From NCBI RefSeq assembly GCF_905475395.1, contig NC_058338.1:71125435-71189434 (forward strand): a DNA stretch of 64,000 nt, read 5' to 3'. Below the pieces are notes generated by a model. That model searched no databases and had not been told where the DNA came from. It worked only from the letters and a program-made list of their open reading frames with translations. Source of the DNA: Chrysoperla carnea. Its lineage: Eukaryota; Arthropoda; Insecta; Neuroptera; Chrysopidae. The translations under genes and the position numbers were made by a program. Below are positions 1-13,426 of the stretch, in pieces; positions within the stretch are counted from its first letter, which is position 1; every line of letters begins with the position of its first letter.

Positions 1-1132
1 AGATTCCAAAACTACTCATAAGGCGTTCCTGGAAATTACATGCATTACATTTAACCATCATACAAAACTGAAATTTTGAAACATCGTTATGAAGCCAGTT
101 ACTTATGAAAAAATAGGCTACTCTACCCTGATGTCGATTCTGGCATTATTCCTGTTTAATTTTAAGAATGAATATTTAGAGGTACCTAATTAAATACATT
201 GTGTGTGGCAATCAATTTATTTTGATTGAACGTTAAGTCCAATAATACCTAATTAGCTTTGAACATGTCTTGTTTGAATTTATTTTTAAATATAATTTCA
301 ATTAGAGCTGAGTCTTGTCAGGCTCCTCTGAAATTAATTTGTAGCCTATTCTACAGGATGATTTGTTAGATAAGCAACAATCTTTAGCAAATGATTACTA
401 CAACGATTCTAACATAAAAATCTATGTGATATACCTACATGATCAATTTGTTGTTAGTATATAAATTTTGTGGAAATTTCGGAAAAATGTTTCGATGTAT
501 TAGTTAAAACAATAACCTACCGGGTTATCCACCGGCAACCTGCACTTTAACGTTCAGAAGCATGTTTTATATGGGATTTTGCAAAAATTTTCCATGCAAC
601 AATTAATCATATTCAATGACGGATTTCTCTGGATCTAGGTATCTAAAATTTTGTCATGCTTTCGAATCAAAAGGTAAATTTCATCTTGTAAATTTTTGTT
701 ATTTATTTTTGCAAAAAAAAAAAAAAATCATCTCATTTATAAATATGATTTCTTACATTTGCCCCTTTTTCGTGATTTAATTTTCTGATATTATATAATA
801 ACTACTTCTGAAATACTGCAGCCTGTAATTTTAATTTAAGTCTCACGTCCTTTCTCATATAATCATTACTACTGCAAGGCTAGATGAATCTGTTTAATAG
901 GATCATACAGAAAAAAGTTTCTTTTTCAACTCTCTGGTAGAAGCTTAATGTTTTCCCCCTGAAAATCGAAATCAAAACATACTATTTTAGCGTTATAAAG
1001 TATCTATAGCGAAATATAAACTTCACTTTCAAAATCCTAAAATTTCAGCAGGTGAAAAAAGTATGTATCAGATTTCAATATCAAACATCCAAATGGAAAA
1101 GAGTACGCGCAAACGCACATTAAGGCACCATT
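1..1132. other. Unassigned AT-rich DNA
   Basis: No gene, RNA or repeat that I can support; only short homopolymer runs. Confidence 0.5.
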
Positions 1133-1837
1133 GCACAGTGGAGTATTTATATCAAATTTCTGACCAAAATATAATGAAGGGATTTGTTTGCTCAAAATTG
1201 ATTCAAAAGACTATTTAGATGCAAAAGTTCCTTTTATTTGACAATTATTTAAAAAAAAAATTTTTGCCAGAATCGTCTTCAAACCCAATTATTTAATTTT
1301 TTTAATTTCTTCCGTTTCTGAGCCACTTTTTGTCTTCTCTATGTATGCTTTTGTTTCCACATAACATGATTCTGGAATTATCAGTTCCCAAGTTTCACTG
1401 TAAAACTACTTGCTCCTTTCTTTTACTTTTGCCTTAAGCTAACTTAATATGTCCTTATTTCTTAGTCTTAAAAGAAAAGGCGCAAGTTCTCGTTTTTTAC
1501 GTAATTTTTGCCCGACAAAACCTGACACATAAACAAAAAGGTTTGAGTATGATAAATTTAATAAAAAAAATTACTTTTTTAGCAACAAATATGTATCACA
1601 AATGTTTAAAATATTTAACTATTTTAATAGAAACATTAAAATTAATAACTAATAAAAAAAGCACAAACCTTTTTCTTCAATAACAGACAGACACAGCAAA
1701 CATAAATTGAATGACACGGTAAATCGAGAGTGACAACAATAATAACATGCATTCGTAAGAGCAGCTAGATTGTGGCTGACAAAACAAGCGGATGGTGACC
1801 TTTTGGCCAGAAAATAGATATAAATACTCCACTGTGC
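1133..1837. mobile_element. TIR-bounded element, ~705 bp
   Basis: GCACAGTGGAGTATTTATAT at the left and its reverse complement at the right (ATATAAATACTCCACTGTGC) form an inverted repeat that extends about 35 bp to CCAAAA/TTTTGG. No coding frame lies inside and no sure target duplication was found. Confidence 0.6.
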
Positions 1838-3089
1838 GTTGTTTAATTAAACTTTCGTTACGAGGCTAACGCGACTTAACTAGCTTCGCTTGTGATGGTT
1901 TTTTTTTCAGTCTTGCCAACTCTAAACTAGTTCTTAGCAATAGACCGACTGCAAATGTAAAAACTAGGTGTACAAGTTAAATTAACAAAGAGGTTGATTT
2001 TGGATTTCCCGGCAAATATAGAAAGAATATTTAGAGAAAGATTCAGAAAAAAATAACAATATATATAATGAACAAAAGAATGTTTTGCAAAACTAGACTT
2101 TATTTTGTATCGTATTCGTTTCATCATATTATTAATTTCAGTTTTCACATCATGTTATCATTCATGTAATATTATTGCCTGTATTTTTAAGTAATATTAT
2201 TATTTATAGGTCATTGTGTGAAGGCTAAAGTTAATAATATAATGATACGATATAGAAATTACAGAATCTTTACGCAACGAATTAAGAATTTTCAGAATCT
2301 GTACGCAACGAATATTACAAATAAATTATAAAAGTATTTACCGACAATCATATTACAAAATTCACACTTTTACTTAATAGATTCCGCAGAACTAGATTTT
2401 TTTCAATTTATTTGCGGTTTTAAGCAACATTTTTAATATTCAAAACATATGTATAATTATTCGTAACGGTCGTAATTGGTACATTTTTAGTTGAACTACT
2501 ATAATCTATGCAAGATTTTAGACGTTGATAAATTATTGTTATAACTCATTTGATTTTTGCGTTTCAGGTTTTATTTGATATTTATAAGGTGTTAAGTGTT
2601 TTTATATAAAAAAAAAAAACTAGTAGTTAGGTACAAAGCTACCGCTACATTTTTTTTTATTTATTTGCAACAACAAATTACGCCAGTTTGTTGAGTGTCG
2701 AACCAAAATCTACAATTGATTATCTTTCTATTAAACTAAAAAATGCAAAAACTTAACAAACAAAAAATATTCCATGTATGAGTGAAATTATTTTCTACTT
2801 TTTGGTATAGTAAAAGTTTGTCCCTAAAAAAGGTATATTTTATTTAAATTTTCAATTCAAAACTTAAAAATATATAGCAAGTATGTTGAGAGAGAACTGT
2901 GATAACGTATATGTCAAATTTTAGCACGATAACTTCAGTGTGTGTTATGTCAGTCTAAGTGTTATAACTATAACATTATATGAAAATCACATGTTATCGG
3001 AAGATCACAGAGATTACAGCTGAAGCGTGGTCTGGTAAGCTTAAATCGCTCAAAGTCTGCAATCTACTCACACCAGACGCCAAAAAGAG
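1838..3089. other. Unassigned AT-rich DNA
   Basis: Small open frames here show no motif and codon use is unremarkable. 'gaatctttacgcaacgaat' and 'gaatctgtacgcaacgaat' form a short tandem pair near 2265-2312. Confidence 0.5.
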
Positions 3090-3309
3090 TTTAACAGTCC
3101 AAAATGGGATGATATCCTGGACATACTGGAGCAAAGATTCAACGTTCAAAGAATTTGGGCATTGTTAATGACTATTTCGACCGGTAAAACCCAATGACTG
3201 CGAGCGTACCACAAAGCTCAGTAATGGACCCTGGCCTATGAAACGCAAAGTATTTGATTGCAGAGGAGGTTTTTAGTCGTTATGGAGTACCATCCCTGAT
3301 GATACGTAA
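3090..3309 (+). pseudogene. LINE reverse-transcriptase relic joined to integrase-like fragment
   Basis: The first frame gives FNSPKWDDILDILEQRFNV, and after a frameshift NDYFDR and ASVPQSSVMDP. These match the Jockey/R1-type non-LTR reverse transcriptase (FNS-x-x-W, Y-x-x-DR, GVPQGSVLGP). The catalytic Y-A/V-D-D is not reached. In the same frame as the last part, after a stop, comes NAKYLIAEEVFSRYGVPSLM, which resembles the 'E-x-F-x-R-x-G-V-P' segment of LTR-retrotransposon integrases. Two unrelated element types therefore seem to be joined within 220 bp. Stops and frameshifts show it is dead. Confidence 0.55.
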
Positions 3310-3575
3310 AATTATTTTTCCCTCTGAACACAAAAAACAAAACTTTGATGTTTGACTCTCTATACAAAATTTAGTAAACAAACCTAAAATAATAAATAAA
3401 TAGATTAGCGTTGACTGTCATACAAAAATAAAAGTTAGTTTTTTTTTGTTCTACTAGCATTTCGCTTTAATTCGCGATCTCAGATGAAAACTTACTTCAT
3501 ACCTACCTAACTTCCATAAGAAAATAAATATAGGAAAATATGTACCTTATACGGTAGTAGTGAAAAATAAATAAG

Positions 3576-4140
3576 ACAAGTGAAAACAAACAATTGACTG
3601 AGTTAATTGTTGAAATACCATGCATAATCAGTGTTGATTTCTTTATCACATTACACATACAAACATGTGACACACACATAACTAATAATCAAGTATAGTA
3701 CATATTATAAAATTTCCGCCTAATAGGCGCCCTCACGGGTAAACAGTGATGTTTACGAAAAAATGTTTCAAACAAAAGTTGTTTAATTTTTGATAAGGAA
3801 CATTTTTTACATTTAAACTTTTGTTCTATCTCTAACGGTTTTCAAGGTGGGTCCTATGGACCCAAGACCCAATTGACCTATGATGCTCATTTACGAACTT
3901 GACCTCACTTTTTACGCCCTGAGTACGCTGTAAAAATTTCAGCTCGATATCTTTTTTCGTTTTTGAGTTATCGTGTCCACAGACGGACGGACGGACGGAC
4001 GGACAACCGGAAATGGACTAATTAGGTGATTTTATGAACACCTATGACAAAATTTTTTTCCTAGCATCGTTATTTTTAAGCGTTACAAACTTTGGACTAA
4101 ACTTAATATACTATGTATATTTCATATATACATGGTATAA
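3576..4140 (+). mobile_element. R1 dispersed element, full-length
   Basis: R1 is a family defined here from repeated copies. It begins ACAAGTGAAAACAAACAATT, which leads into the near-palindrome CAATTGACTGAGTTAATTG. A GGGTAAACAGTGATGTTTACG block and a GACGGAC microsatellite follow, and it ends CATGGTATAA. No TIR, clear target duplication or protein domain is visible. This copy abuts a YqaJ-element fragment. Confidence 0.85.
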
Positions 4141-4600
4141 AAATTTGATAATAATTAAAATTTATGTAAAAGTATACTTAAATATTATGATTTGATTCAT
4201 AAAGGCACATTATTGTTTTATTATATTAAAATTAAAATTTTTAATTTTTTATCTGTATATCACGTGACCTAAACCGCGAGCCGCCATGATGTGACATCAT
4301 ATAGACAAAAATGATATGCATTAATTATTAATTTGTTGAAGGCTTTCATAGTAATAGTAGGTTATGTTAGCATCAATTAAATTTATACATATCTAATTAC
4401 ATACACGACTGTTGTTTTTTACCAATATTACGTCACAAGGGCTAACAGCGTTTTTGTAAGAATAAAAAAGATTAAAAAATTTTTTTTATGACCAACCAAG
4501 AAATCGTCTTTATTTTGCCGAAATACATTGTGACTTTTTATTACGAAAATCAGCATTTTGAAGTACTTTTTCAAACACAATAGAATACCCTATTCGGACG
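4141..4600 (+). mobile_element. YqaJ-element fragment
   Basis: Reverse orientation relative to 41170-42130. The leader (ATCACGTGACCTAA and a 'tgatgtgacatcat' segment) and the later 'catttTGAAGTACTTTTTCAAAC' region are present; most of the coding middle is missing. It directly follows an R1 copy. Confidence 0.55.
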
Positions 4601-5613
4601 TCTTAAAATAAAACTCTCGAATCAGCCAGTTCTCGCCAGCGCTCTGCCAACTCTCGTATCAATGTATAAAATCAATTACTTAATCAGCAAACTGTTGATA
4701 CCACATTTAAAGATCACAGTCATGATCGTGGCTTGTATTATTTTTTTTTTTATAAATTCTTACCTGAAGTAGTTTCTCATCGTTTATTTTTTTAAATAAA
4801 TGCAGAGTAAAGGTACAAATACACACGTGCACGGACCAAAAAGTATACCCTGCTCTGTGTAGAATACTTTCTACCTACAAGATATAATATTTTTTTTTTA
4901 GAGTCACTGCTGCAATCATATGGGTAGAAAAAAAAACTGTATATATTTTTAAAGAATAAATTTATCCTCCACATCACAATGTTTGTTATATTTTTAATGT
5001 ACCTTTATAGGTATATTTTTAATATATATTTTTTTTACCTTATCATTTCTATCTGAATTCCATAGTACCTACAGTGATGTGGCAGGATACTCGATATGGA
5101 TATGCTAACGAATTTCACTGGTATAATCTTTGAAAAAAAATCTGAAAAAAGTAAAGTGCACAAAAAGTTAGGAATTATTCAATTCCTATTATGTTAAGTA
5201 TCCATGAAAATTTTGTTGTGCAACGAATTAAATTGAGGTTCCAACATACAAAAATCTGTAGGCGCATATACGCCTTCCTTCCATAAATTCTCCTATGATC
5301 ACTTTTTGTTTGGGATTGATTTTGGTTCACTGTTGATTTATTTTATCTTCTGCAATCCATACATAACCCGTTCAACAGACCGACAAATCACCGATAAAAG
5401 TGATTTAATTTCTTACTTTTTCCACGACTTTGGGTAATTATCAATAATGATAAATAATTATTAATAATTTTAAACTCACCGCACTTACCATAACATAAGC
5501 AGAAGAAAGAAAAGCAAGCCAAATCGACTTATTGTTGAAAAAGAAAAATAGATTTTTCCTTCAGTGTTACATCCCTAAGTTTACGTAATCTGGGAGCTGT
5601 GTTATCTGCCAGT
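4601..5613. other. Unassigned AT-rich DNA
   Basis: Nothing recognised between the YqaJ fragment and the small hAT-like element. Confidence 0.5.
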
Positions 5614-5921
5614 CAGTGGTGGATTTAAGAAAAAAGGGGCAATGGGCAAAATTTACAAACTGTATTTTTTTTAGTCTTCGTTAATCATCTTGGTACACCC
5701 CTTGTGATGCTCTTTCATACAAACTTGTCTTTTCAACTTCTTTTGTTTTTAGTCTTCGTTACAGAACTTCGTGCCTCCTTTGTGGTGCCCTTTCCTATTA
5801 ATTTATCTTTTTTCTCCTTGTTTTTAGTCTTCGTTACAGAACTTGCTGAACTTCCCCTTTTTTGTCATCGTAAATATACTTCGAGAGCCCTTTTGTGGAG
5901 CCCTACTTAAATCCGCCTCTG
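5614..5921. mobile_element. Small hAT-like element with internal 75-78-bp tandem repeat
   Basis: Inverted ends CAGTGGTGGATTTAAG and CTTAAATCCGCCTCTG resemble those of the 1.1-kb hAT element. Inside, a unit starting AGTCTTCGTTA occurs at about 5673, 5751 and 5826. No perfect target duplication remains. Confidence 0.6.
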
Positions 5922-8212
5922 CAGTACCACCAGTGATAGTAGTACACTTATTCAAAATAGTATTCAATTTAATTTGTTTAAATTAACAAAAATTTTTTTC
6001 AATATAAAGGATCTGAATCGTATTCTGATGTTTTAATAAATCAGCAAAAAGTCGAAGTCGTTTGATTTAAAGAATAGAGAATAATATTTATTGCATTCAC
6101 GTTATAAAACATAAATTTTTCCTTAAATAGGACATTTTTAATTGTTTCGAAATATATGTATAATTTTTTATTGTTTTATTTTATTAAATTGAATTATATT
6201 AAGGTCAAAAATAGATAACTTAATTTTTTTAATTATTATTATAAATTGCATAATATACCCTTGAGAAAAATAAATTGCTTCTAAATATCTTTTTTTTAAA
6301 ATCTTTATTACAGTTTTGCTCAAAATATACTTTAAGAACTTACGCCATCATTTCATTCAGCTTCATCGACTGGATATGTTCAATCCATTTGCCTAGGCTT
6401 CCCTCTAAATAAAACTTAGTTTTGATTCGTTTTCTAAATCTATTAATGCTATTAATTTTCTTAATCTCTAATGGTAACATATATGTGTCTAATAAAAATT
6501 GGACTTAAAAAAAATGAATCATTGGTAGTAATTTTTATACACCTGACCTTAATTAACTAATCTGGAAAAATTTAATACTTCATTAGTAGTAAAACTTTTT
6601 GATATTGCAAATCTTGTCTTTATTTTTATATACCTATATTATTTTGCACAATGTCTGCCGCCATAAAGTCTAATGTACCGTTATACATTGCTACCAAATC
6701 ATGAGTATAATTAATATCCAAGCCACCTTTTGAAAAATTAATTAAATTAACTATATTTTAGACCGTAAGTCCATTATGAAACGAAACCATTATTCTTTTT
6801 GTATGCCTTTTTAAAAATTGGTAGTGGTAAGTATGAGTAATAAAAAAAAAATGTAGATTTGAGCCATGATTTGAGTAAATTTTATTTTTCAATGCATATG
6901 TGGATGAAACTTTTCTTATCTTCATGTATTTTATCTATTTCCTAGTTATGAATTTTTCAGATTTTTCCAACCTATTTACAGTTTTCTTAAATAAATTTCT
7001 CAAAAATTGTGAGAATTTTCTCATCGCGATTCTTTCATTAGCCTACGGATACCTGGTTTTGTACGGTATAAATCGTTGAAATTTATTCATTCATTTATTT
7101 ATCAAAAATATTTCAATGTCATTATATTTTATTGTGCAATAATTTTAGTGATAATAATTAATAATTACTCATTAATTTTAATAATAAGTTGAAGGCAGAT
7201 CACGTTGTTGTAAGTAACTTTTTTTGTATATGATTTATCTATATTATAATTTTTATTGAAAGCATTCCTAACTGATCCATAACCTATAAATATATTTATT
7301 TTCTATATAAAATATATTATTTTTAAATAGCAAAGTATTAATTCAATAAATATTTACAGTATAATTAATGAATATGATTCTGATTATTTTTTGTTTGTTT
7401 TAAAATGCTTCATTTATTCAAATTCGTACTCGTAGTAAATTAAAGAATATTTAACGCGCGAAATATTTGCCGCATGTGTATAATGCGTGAGCAAATCTCT
7501 CATCACCGGTCTAACGATTACCAAAAGGTTAACGGAATTGCTGACGGGTTAAACGATTAATCTCTGTTCCAAGAAAGTTATCGAGAACACAATACGTTGA
7601 ACAAATGGCAGTCAATTTGAAACTGTCAAAAGGATTGAAAAACTTCCTACACAAATTCGACACTCGAACCAATGTTTGAACCTTATATTTTCTTATTATC
7701 GAACACAATTTCTTCGTTTCATTAAAAGGCAAACCAAAATAACCATGAAAATTTCACTTTATTATGGGATCTCGGTCTGTTAAATTAATTAAGTTTAAAA
7801 AATGTCATGGGTTAACGTAATTTGTTCTGGGATAAAATGAAATAATTACAGGTGCAACGTAGGTAGTAGCAGATCCTTGTAAAGAAAATCATGGAACAGA
7901 AGCGACGAATGAGGTGTATAATATACAAGAAAAAAATAGGTAGAGAAAATATATGTATTTATATTTTTAATCGTAGGGGATGTAAACATTATTTATATCG
8001 GCTACTGTATTGCTTCCCTATATGCTCTTATTTCGGCATAGTAAATGAATATAAGACTAACACAATTATGCTACCAACTAAATTACGAATCATAAAACAG
8101 AAGGACATATTTCTTTAAGAAGAAGCAGAAATTGAAAATCCTCTTCCCCACTTCGACATCCTCTGCCCCAAGTCCCAATAACAAATGTCTCAATTTGAAT
8201 AGCTTATCTGAT
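5922..8212. other. Unassigned AT-rich DNA
   Basis: Open frames at 7529-7732 (-) and 7891-8118 (+) have no domain or signal I can recognise and are likely chance. Confidence 0.5.
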
Positions 8213-8400
8213 ATATGATATATATTATAATCGTGAAAGTCTGTGAGGATGGATGTTTGTTACTCTTTCACACAAGAACTACTGAACGGATTTTGATGAA
8301 ATTTGGAACACAGATAGTTTATAACCTGGATTAACACATAAAAAAATATGTGAACAAAAGGGAGGATACATATTTCAAAACCTCTCTTACATCTTACATA
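8213..8400 (+). mobile_element. Helitron-like element, 5' fragment
   Basis: Contains 'gaactactgaacggatttt' followed by 'gatgaaatttggaacacag' and 'cctggattaacacata', a very common arthropod interspersed motif series usually found in short Helitron-like repeats. The rest of the element is missing. Confidence 0.4.
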
Positions 8401-9168
8401 TTACTTCTTACATATCTCTCTTACTTCTTACATATTTCAAAACCAGCTTCATACAAGGATAATACATACTTATTTTTGTAATTTTTGTAAGACTCCTGAA
8501 ACACTTTTGCTGCAAAGGAGGTACAATACATTAAACTGGTCGCAGTATAAAAATCTAAGAGCACCCTTTCCTGGCCTCATTTGTTTACTAGGAGAACTGG
8601 ATGCTATATTAACTTTAACTAGGAGAAATTCGTTATATAAGGTAGGTATATGATTTTGTTGGCTCTGAAATATTTATTGCATCTATGATTGAATTTGGCA
8701 TCGAAAAAAAAGAGACAACAAACTTTAAATGCGGACCTGATTCTGTAAGCAAACAAAATATATCATAATACCGACAAAAATTTATGAAATGTAAACAAAA
8801 TTAAGGGTCCAAAGGTTATCCAAACGGTTCTCTTAAATTTCTTCTGATTGTAACCAACATTGGTACAATTTTCAGCCCCCTTCTGGAGAAGAAGCGAGAA
8901 AATGAGCCACCCAAATGTGACACCGCCATACGAACCATTTCTTGACAGTGACAAAAGAGATAGTGTTCAGCCTACAACAAGCTTCCTATCTTATTATCTC
9001 CACATATGATTTTTTTTTTGCACTGCACATGCAGAATTAATGTTATTTTATCCTTTTGTAGGTTAAAATTACATGCACGTGGGGTCGTAATACCCTTATA
9101 GAATATTATTTCTGTTTTTAGTATTTATAAAGAGGTATAAATTGTAATGTGATCTTTAAATGTCAGTC
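8401..9168. other. Unassigned DNA
   Basis: A few imperfect 'cttacatat' micro-repeats near 8390-8440. No gene seen. Confidence 0.45.
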
Positions 9169-9265
9169 AGAATGTTCAAAACATAATTTTCTTAAAATTC
9201 TCATATAATTGCACTCATTACAAGAAAGAATAAATATTAATGCGCACGCAACAACCAATTATTGC
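9169..9265 (+). repeat. ~90-bp dispersed repeat, copy 1
   Basis: 'cagaatgttca', 'ttttcttaaaattctcatat' and 'cactcattacaagaaa' recur at 11099. Confidence 0.65.
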
Positions 9266-9529
9266 AAAAAGTTTTTTATATGTTTGGGATCCAAGTTAAA
9301 GCAACAGTGAAACTCATGTCCAAGTTTAGTTAACTGTGTAGGTACTTGACGATAAAATATAATACATCAATGATTACACCTTTTATTATAGATAATTTAT
9401 TAACGATAATAAATCAATGGCATATATTTGGCTTGCTAAAATATAATTAAACAATGGCAAAGACTTAATAAAACTGCCAATTTTTTTTTATTTTGTCCCT
9501 TGTCTGTATGGGCATAAACTTAAAGACCG

Positions 9530-10220
9530 TGAGCTCATAATGAGCAACATTTTTTAGTTCAGTCCCCCTATTTGGAAAAAAACTTTTTTGAAGTACACAC
9601 TTCGTGACCATGGGGGATGAGTTCGAAATGTTATCAAAATCAAAAACGACCCAAAACGTTCTTTTTTGGCGAGTTTTTTAAAAATTAAAAAAAAAAAACG
9701 ATTGTTTTGTTTTTTTTTGGGAAAACTGTTGATTTTCATTGATAACATTGCATGGGAAAGTAGAGGGTTATTCAATTCAATTGAAATATGCCCCAAATAT
9801 TAATTCGACAATTACTGCCAGGCATATAAATAAAAAAATTTAATTTTGTGATATTTTTTAGATATTTAGTCATACCTGAAGCGGTTCATTTTGGAAGCCA
9901 ACACCCTCAATTGTCCGCGGCAGTCCATTAATTTTCAAAAACTAACAGGTATAGGCCCATTTTTATTATTAATACAAATTCGAAAAAATATCATAAATAG
10001 TACATAAAAAGTGCTACCTTTTCATACTCTTGTTTATCCACTCACCTCTGCCGTTTCCGAGAAAAAAATTTGTCAATTTCAAAACTTCAATTACTTATAA
10101 CTGGTAAATATACAGGATCGAGCTTTACGTATTTTTGAATTATCTTCCACTTTTCCATTTAATGTTATCAGCGAAAATCAAAAGTTTTCTATAAAATTTA
10201 TTAAAAAAAATTACTTTTTC
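9530..10220. repeat. Dispersed repeat in inverted pair
   Basis: A forward copy (9945-10220) contains 'cattaatacaaattcgaaaa'-type, 'cataaaaagtgctac' and 'tttaatgttatcagcgaaaa' blocks. A reversed partial copy lies at 9530-9790 ('tttcattgataacattgca'). A third copy is at 27565-28010. Open frames across it look like chance. Confidence 0.6.
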
Positions 10221-11098
10221 GCGCGATTTATGATTAAACTTAAAACCATTTCCCATAGATATAATCATATATGGTTTAACAGGATTATGGTACCCATTTT
10301 ATAATGTAGGTATCCAGGGCACCTTTTGATCTAAATCCGACCCTGATTATTTCAATATATACATTTTTTTTGGCTTCAGATATGGCAGCTTAATAATTTA
10401 TATTCCAGATTTAACAGATAAAAATAATTTTTGTTGGTGTTGGCGCAGGGCAATATACAAAGTTTTATGGGTTTATTAAAACATTCGTGATGTGCAGTTT
10501 TGATTTTTATCAACGATTTGTGGTATGTTCAGCATAGATCAATATTAACCAAACCTATTTTGAAATATAAAAAATATACCTACCTATAATAGATAGGCAA
10601 ATTTTATGTTACCTGACAAAAAATCGTTTTTCTAGCACCATTGATTAAATGATACTACGCTACGTCCTCACTTTTTCAAAAGCGAACGACATACATAGAT
10701 AACGTATATTTTCTTACAGAAAAAGTGTGTCAAATTTATAGAGATAGTGGTCACACGGAGAATCGGCTAACGATACTCATTAAAATTATTTTGTGAAATG
10801 ACGACTACTACGAATTAAGAAGTATTTTCAACTCCTTATTTAATTTTATTTTTGGGTTTGGTTAATGTGTGTCATTATTATCATATTATATTATTTACAA
10901 AATCATTAAATCGTACTAAAAATGTTGGAGCCATTAAAAACTAAAGTTAAATTTCGACTTTTTCAATGGATTATCATTAAACGAATACTTTAACAAAAAA
11001 AAGACTCATGAAAGATCATCTTAAATTGTAGATTGTAGTATTTAAAAGTTGCAGCTTTGTTCTATCACGACAATTGTATCAAAGATCCTTAAAGTATG
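10221..11098. other. Unassigned AT-rich DNA
   Basis: Nothing recognised. Confidence 0.5.
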
Positions 11099-11195
11099 CA
11101 CAGAATGTTCACATAATTTTCTTAAAATTCTCATATAATTTCACTCATTACAAGAAATAATAACATAAATTGAATGCGCACGCATTAAGCCATTA
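11099..11195 (+). repeat. ~90-bp dispersed repeat, copy 2
   Basis: Same series of blocks as at 9169, in the same orientation. The open frame on the minus strand here has no recognisable motif. Confidence 0.65.
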
Positions 11196-11447
11196 ATTTT
11201 TTTAGTTTTATGAGTATAAACACTTGTGTTCCAAACCGTACGTCCATACCATTGAAGATTATAAACGATACAAAAATATAGTCTAGGAGATATTGGTATT
11301 GATCCGATGGCTACCCGAAGTAAGTTCGGACAGTACAAAATATGTTTTTTGCTGAAATTAGGACAAAAGAAAGATCTGATTATGAAAATCTGAGTTACCA
11401 AACTCGAGTTCTGGTAAATATTCATTGATTAATTAGTCATTGAAAAG

Positions 11448-11745
11448 TGAGAAAGTATAAGGTCATTTTATAATTCAAACAGGGGGCCAAAATGTACAGC
11501 AATTATGCGTTCTGATGATAAACTATCCGTTTGGCAATCAAAAAGTATTTTTCCCAGAATAGTCAGGATGAAAGTATTTTGAGAAAGTATATGGTCGTTC
11601 TAAACTTTGAAATGGCGGCCAAAATGTGCAGCAACTATTGTACGTTCTGATAATAAACTATCCAGTTGACAATCGTAAAGTATTTTTCCCAGAAAAATAA
11701 GGATGAAAGTATTTTAAGAAAGCACAAGGTCATTTTTGTCATTTA
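11448..11745 (+). repeat. Tandem repeat, ~137-bp unit, 2.2 copies
   Basis: Units begin 'agaaagtataaggtc' (11449), 'agaaagtatatggtc' (about 11582) and 'agaaagcacaaggtc' (about 11717). Each carries 'ggccaaaatgt-cagcaa' and 'gataaactatcc'. Confidence 0.75.
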
Positions 11746-13426
11746 TCATAAATATTGTGCTCATAGAAGTTTTTTCTCCTGTAGTCTAAGTGCTTGTATA
11801 TAGTTTTTCTCTTTTAGTCTAAGTGTTTGTAGAACTAGTGAGCAAGAAAATGACTAACAACTCATTCAAAGTTCAACCTCAAATATTAGGATAAATAAAA
11901 CATATAATGGTTTTCAAACTTTAGTTTTAAGTTTTGGAGGAAACTAAACGTAGTTTGCCCCTCTCCCAAAAAAAAATCTCCTAAGAAGCTTAATGCGGTG
12001 TATTTGCTTTACATAATTTCATGCCAATTCGATCGGACAATTTTAAACTGGAAATGAAAACAAAACAATTATACTTCAAATGTAAATTGTCAATGTACAA
12101 TCAAAATTTTCATTACACCAGACCCAGAGCTTTTTTTCCCGAAACTTTAAAAGATAGATTCTCGAAAAATAAGTAGACTCGTTCGTTAAATAAAATAATT
12201 CAGACGAAAGTTTTTATATTTTGAGTACTTTTGGATGAACAAAAATCATTGAGCTCGATGATACGGTGTTTGCAATTGAACTCCTCCTAAACGGATAGAC
12301 CGATTTTGATGAAATTTTTTGTTTGTATTCAAGTGGAAGCGAGGGTGGTTTGTGTTCACAATTCGGACTAATACAAAATGTTTTCGAGGGTCCTGCATCA
12401 AAAAATGAAAACTCATGAAATAAATGGTGGAAACGCATTTAATTAATATATTACATTACATCTTACTATTCAAATGTATTTATTTGCGCTCCCACCATAT
12501 TTATTTACAATTTTGAACAGCTATTTGAATATTATTGAGGTATTATTTATTATTATTCAGGTATTATGAATAGGTATATATTAGAGCCATAAGCGAGCGT
12601 ATTGAGCTCCATCGCCGAAAACTCCAATTAGGTCACAGGCCAGTTATTCAAGAAATTTGTAATTTTCACTTCCATCGACTATATTTTTTTTCTGTTGGTA
12701 TGAGTTTTAGGATGTTTTGAAACGAATTTGTGCATAGAAAACATTTGGCCCAAAAAAATTGCATCACTTTAATCAAAAGTGATACTTTTTAACTGTTTCG
12801 AGGCAGAATCGAGAAAACGAGGTACTCCGCCATTCTGATAAGTTGTCATTTTACGATATTCACTAACTACCATCCTCTGAACTGATTTCAGTTATCTGAA
12901 CTCGATCCGAATTCTGTTCGGAATGCAATCACCCATACCGTCTAGTCTAATACTGTAAAGCTACAATATTCGGTTCGGTTTTCTGTGTGTTGTTGTGTTG
13001 TATACACTACAATACTTGTTATCTCACTTAGTTAATAACTTTATATAATACGTACCGTTCGTACGTACGTACGCACGCAGCAAGCCACTTGTTTACTTTT
13101 CTATATTTTGTGGTCAACCCGCATTTTGCTACTCAACGATGAAGACAGATATCAATACGTCTGATGGCACACTCCTATCTGGTTTTTGTTTAAGAATTAT
13201 TCTCTCTCTATATTTATTATACGTTGTGTTCTGTTCGTTTCTTTAACCGCATGTATTGAAGAAGAAGTCTTCTCGTTCTCTTCTCAGTTCTTCTCTTAGG
13301 TAGGTATAAATTGCCTCATATAAATGTTGTTAGTGGCATACTATTATAGTGTTATTTAATTTTATTTTCTCCTCTATGTACAAAAATTCACGGATTACAT
13401 ATGGTACTTTGTGACACAGAGATACA
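11746..13426. other. Unassigned DNA with one common repeat motif
   Basis: 'agaccgattttgatgaaatt' near 12297 marks a fragment of a common arthropod repeat, and 'gtacgtacgtacgcacgc' a short tetranucleotide run near 13060. No gene seen. Confidence 0.45.

Noticed and set aside
3576-4140. R1 considered as a SINE, Helitron or LTR fragment
   Set aside because: No pol III boxes or A-tail, no TC...CTRR ends with hairpin, and no TG...CA ends with target duplication were visible.
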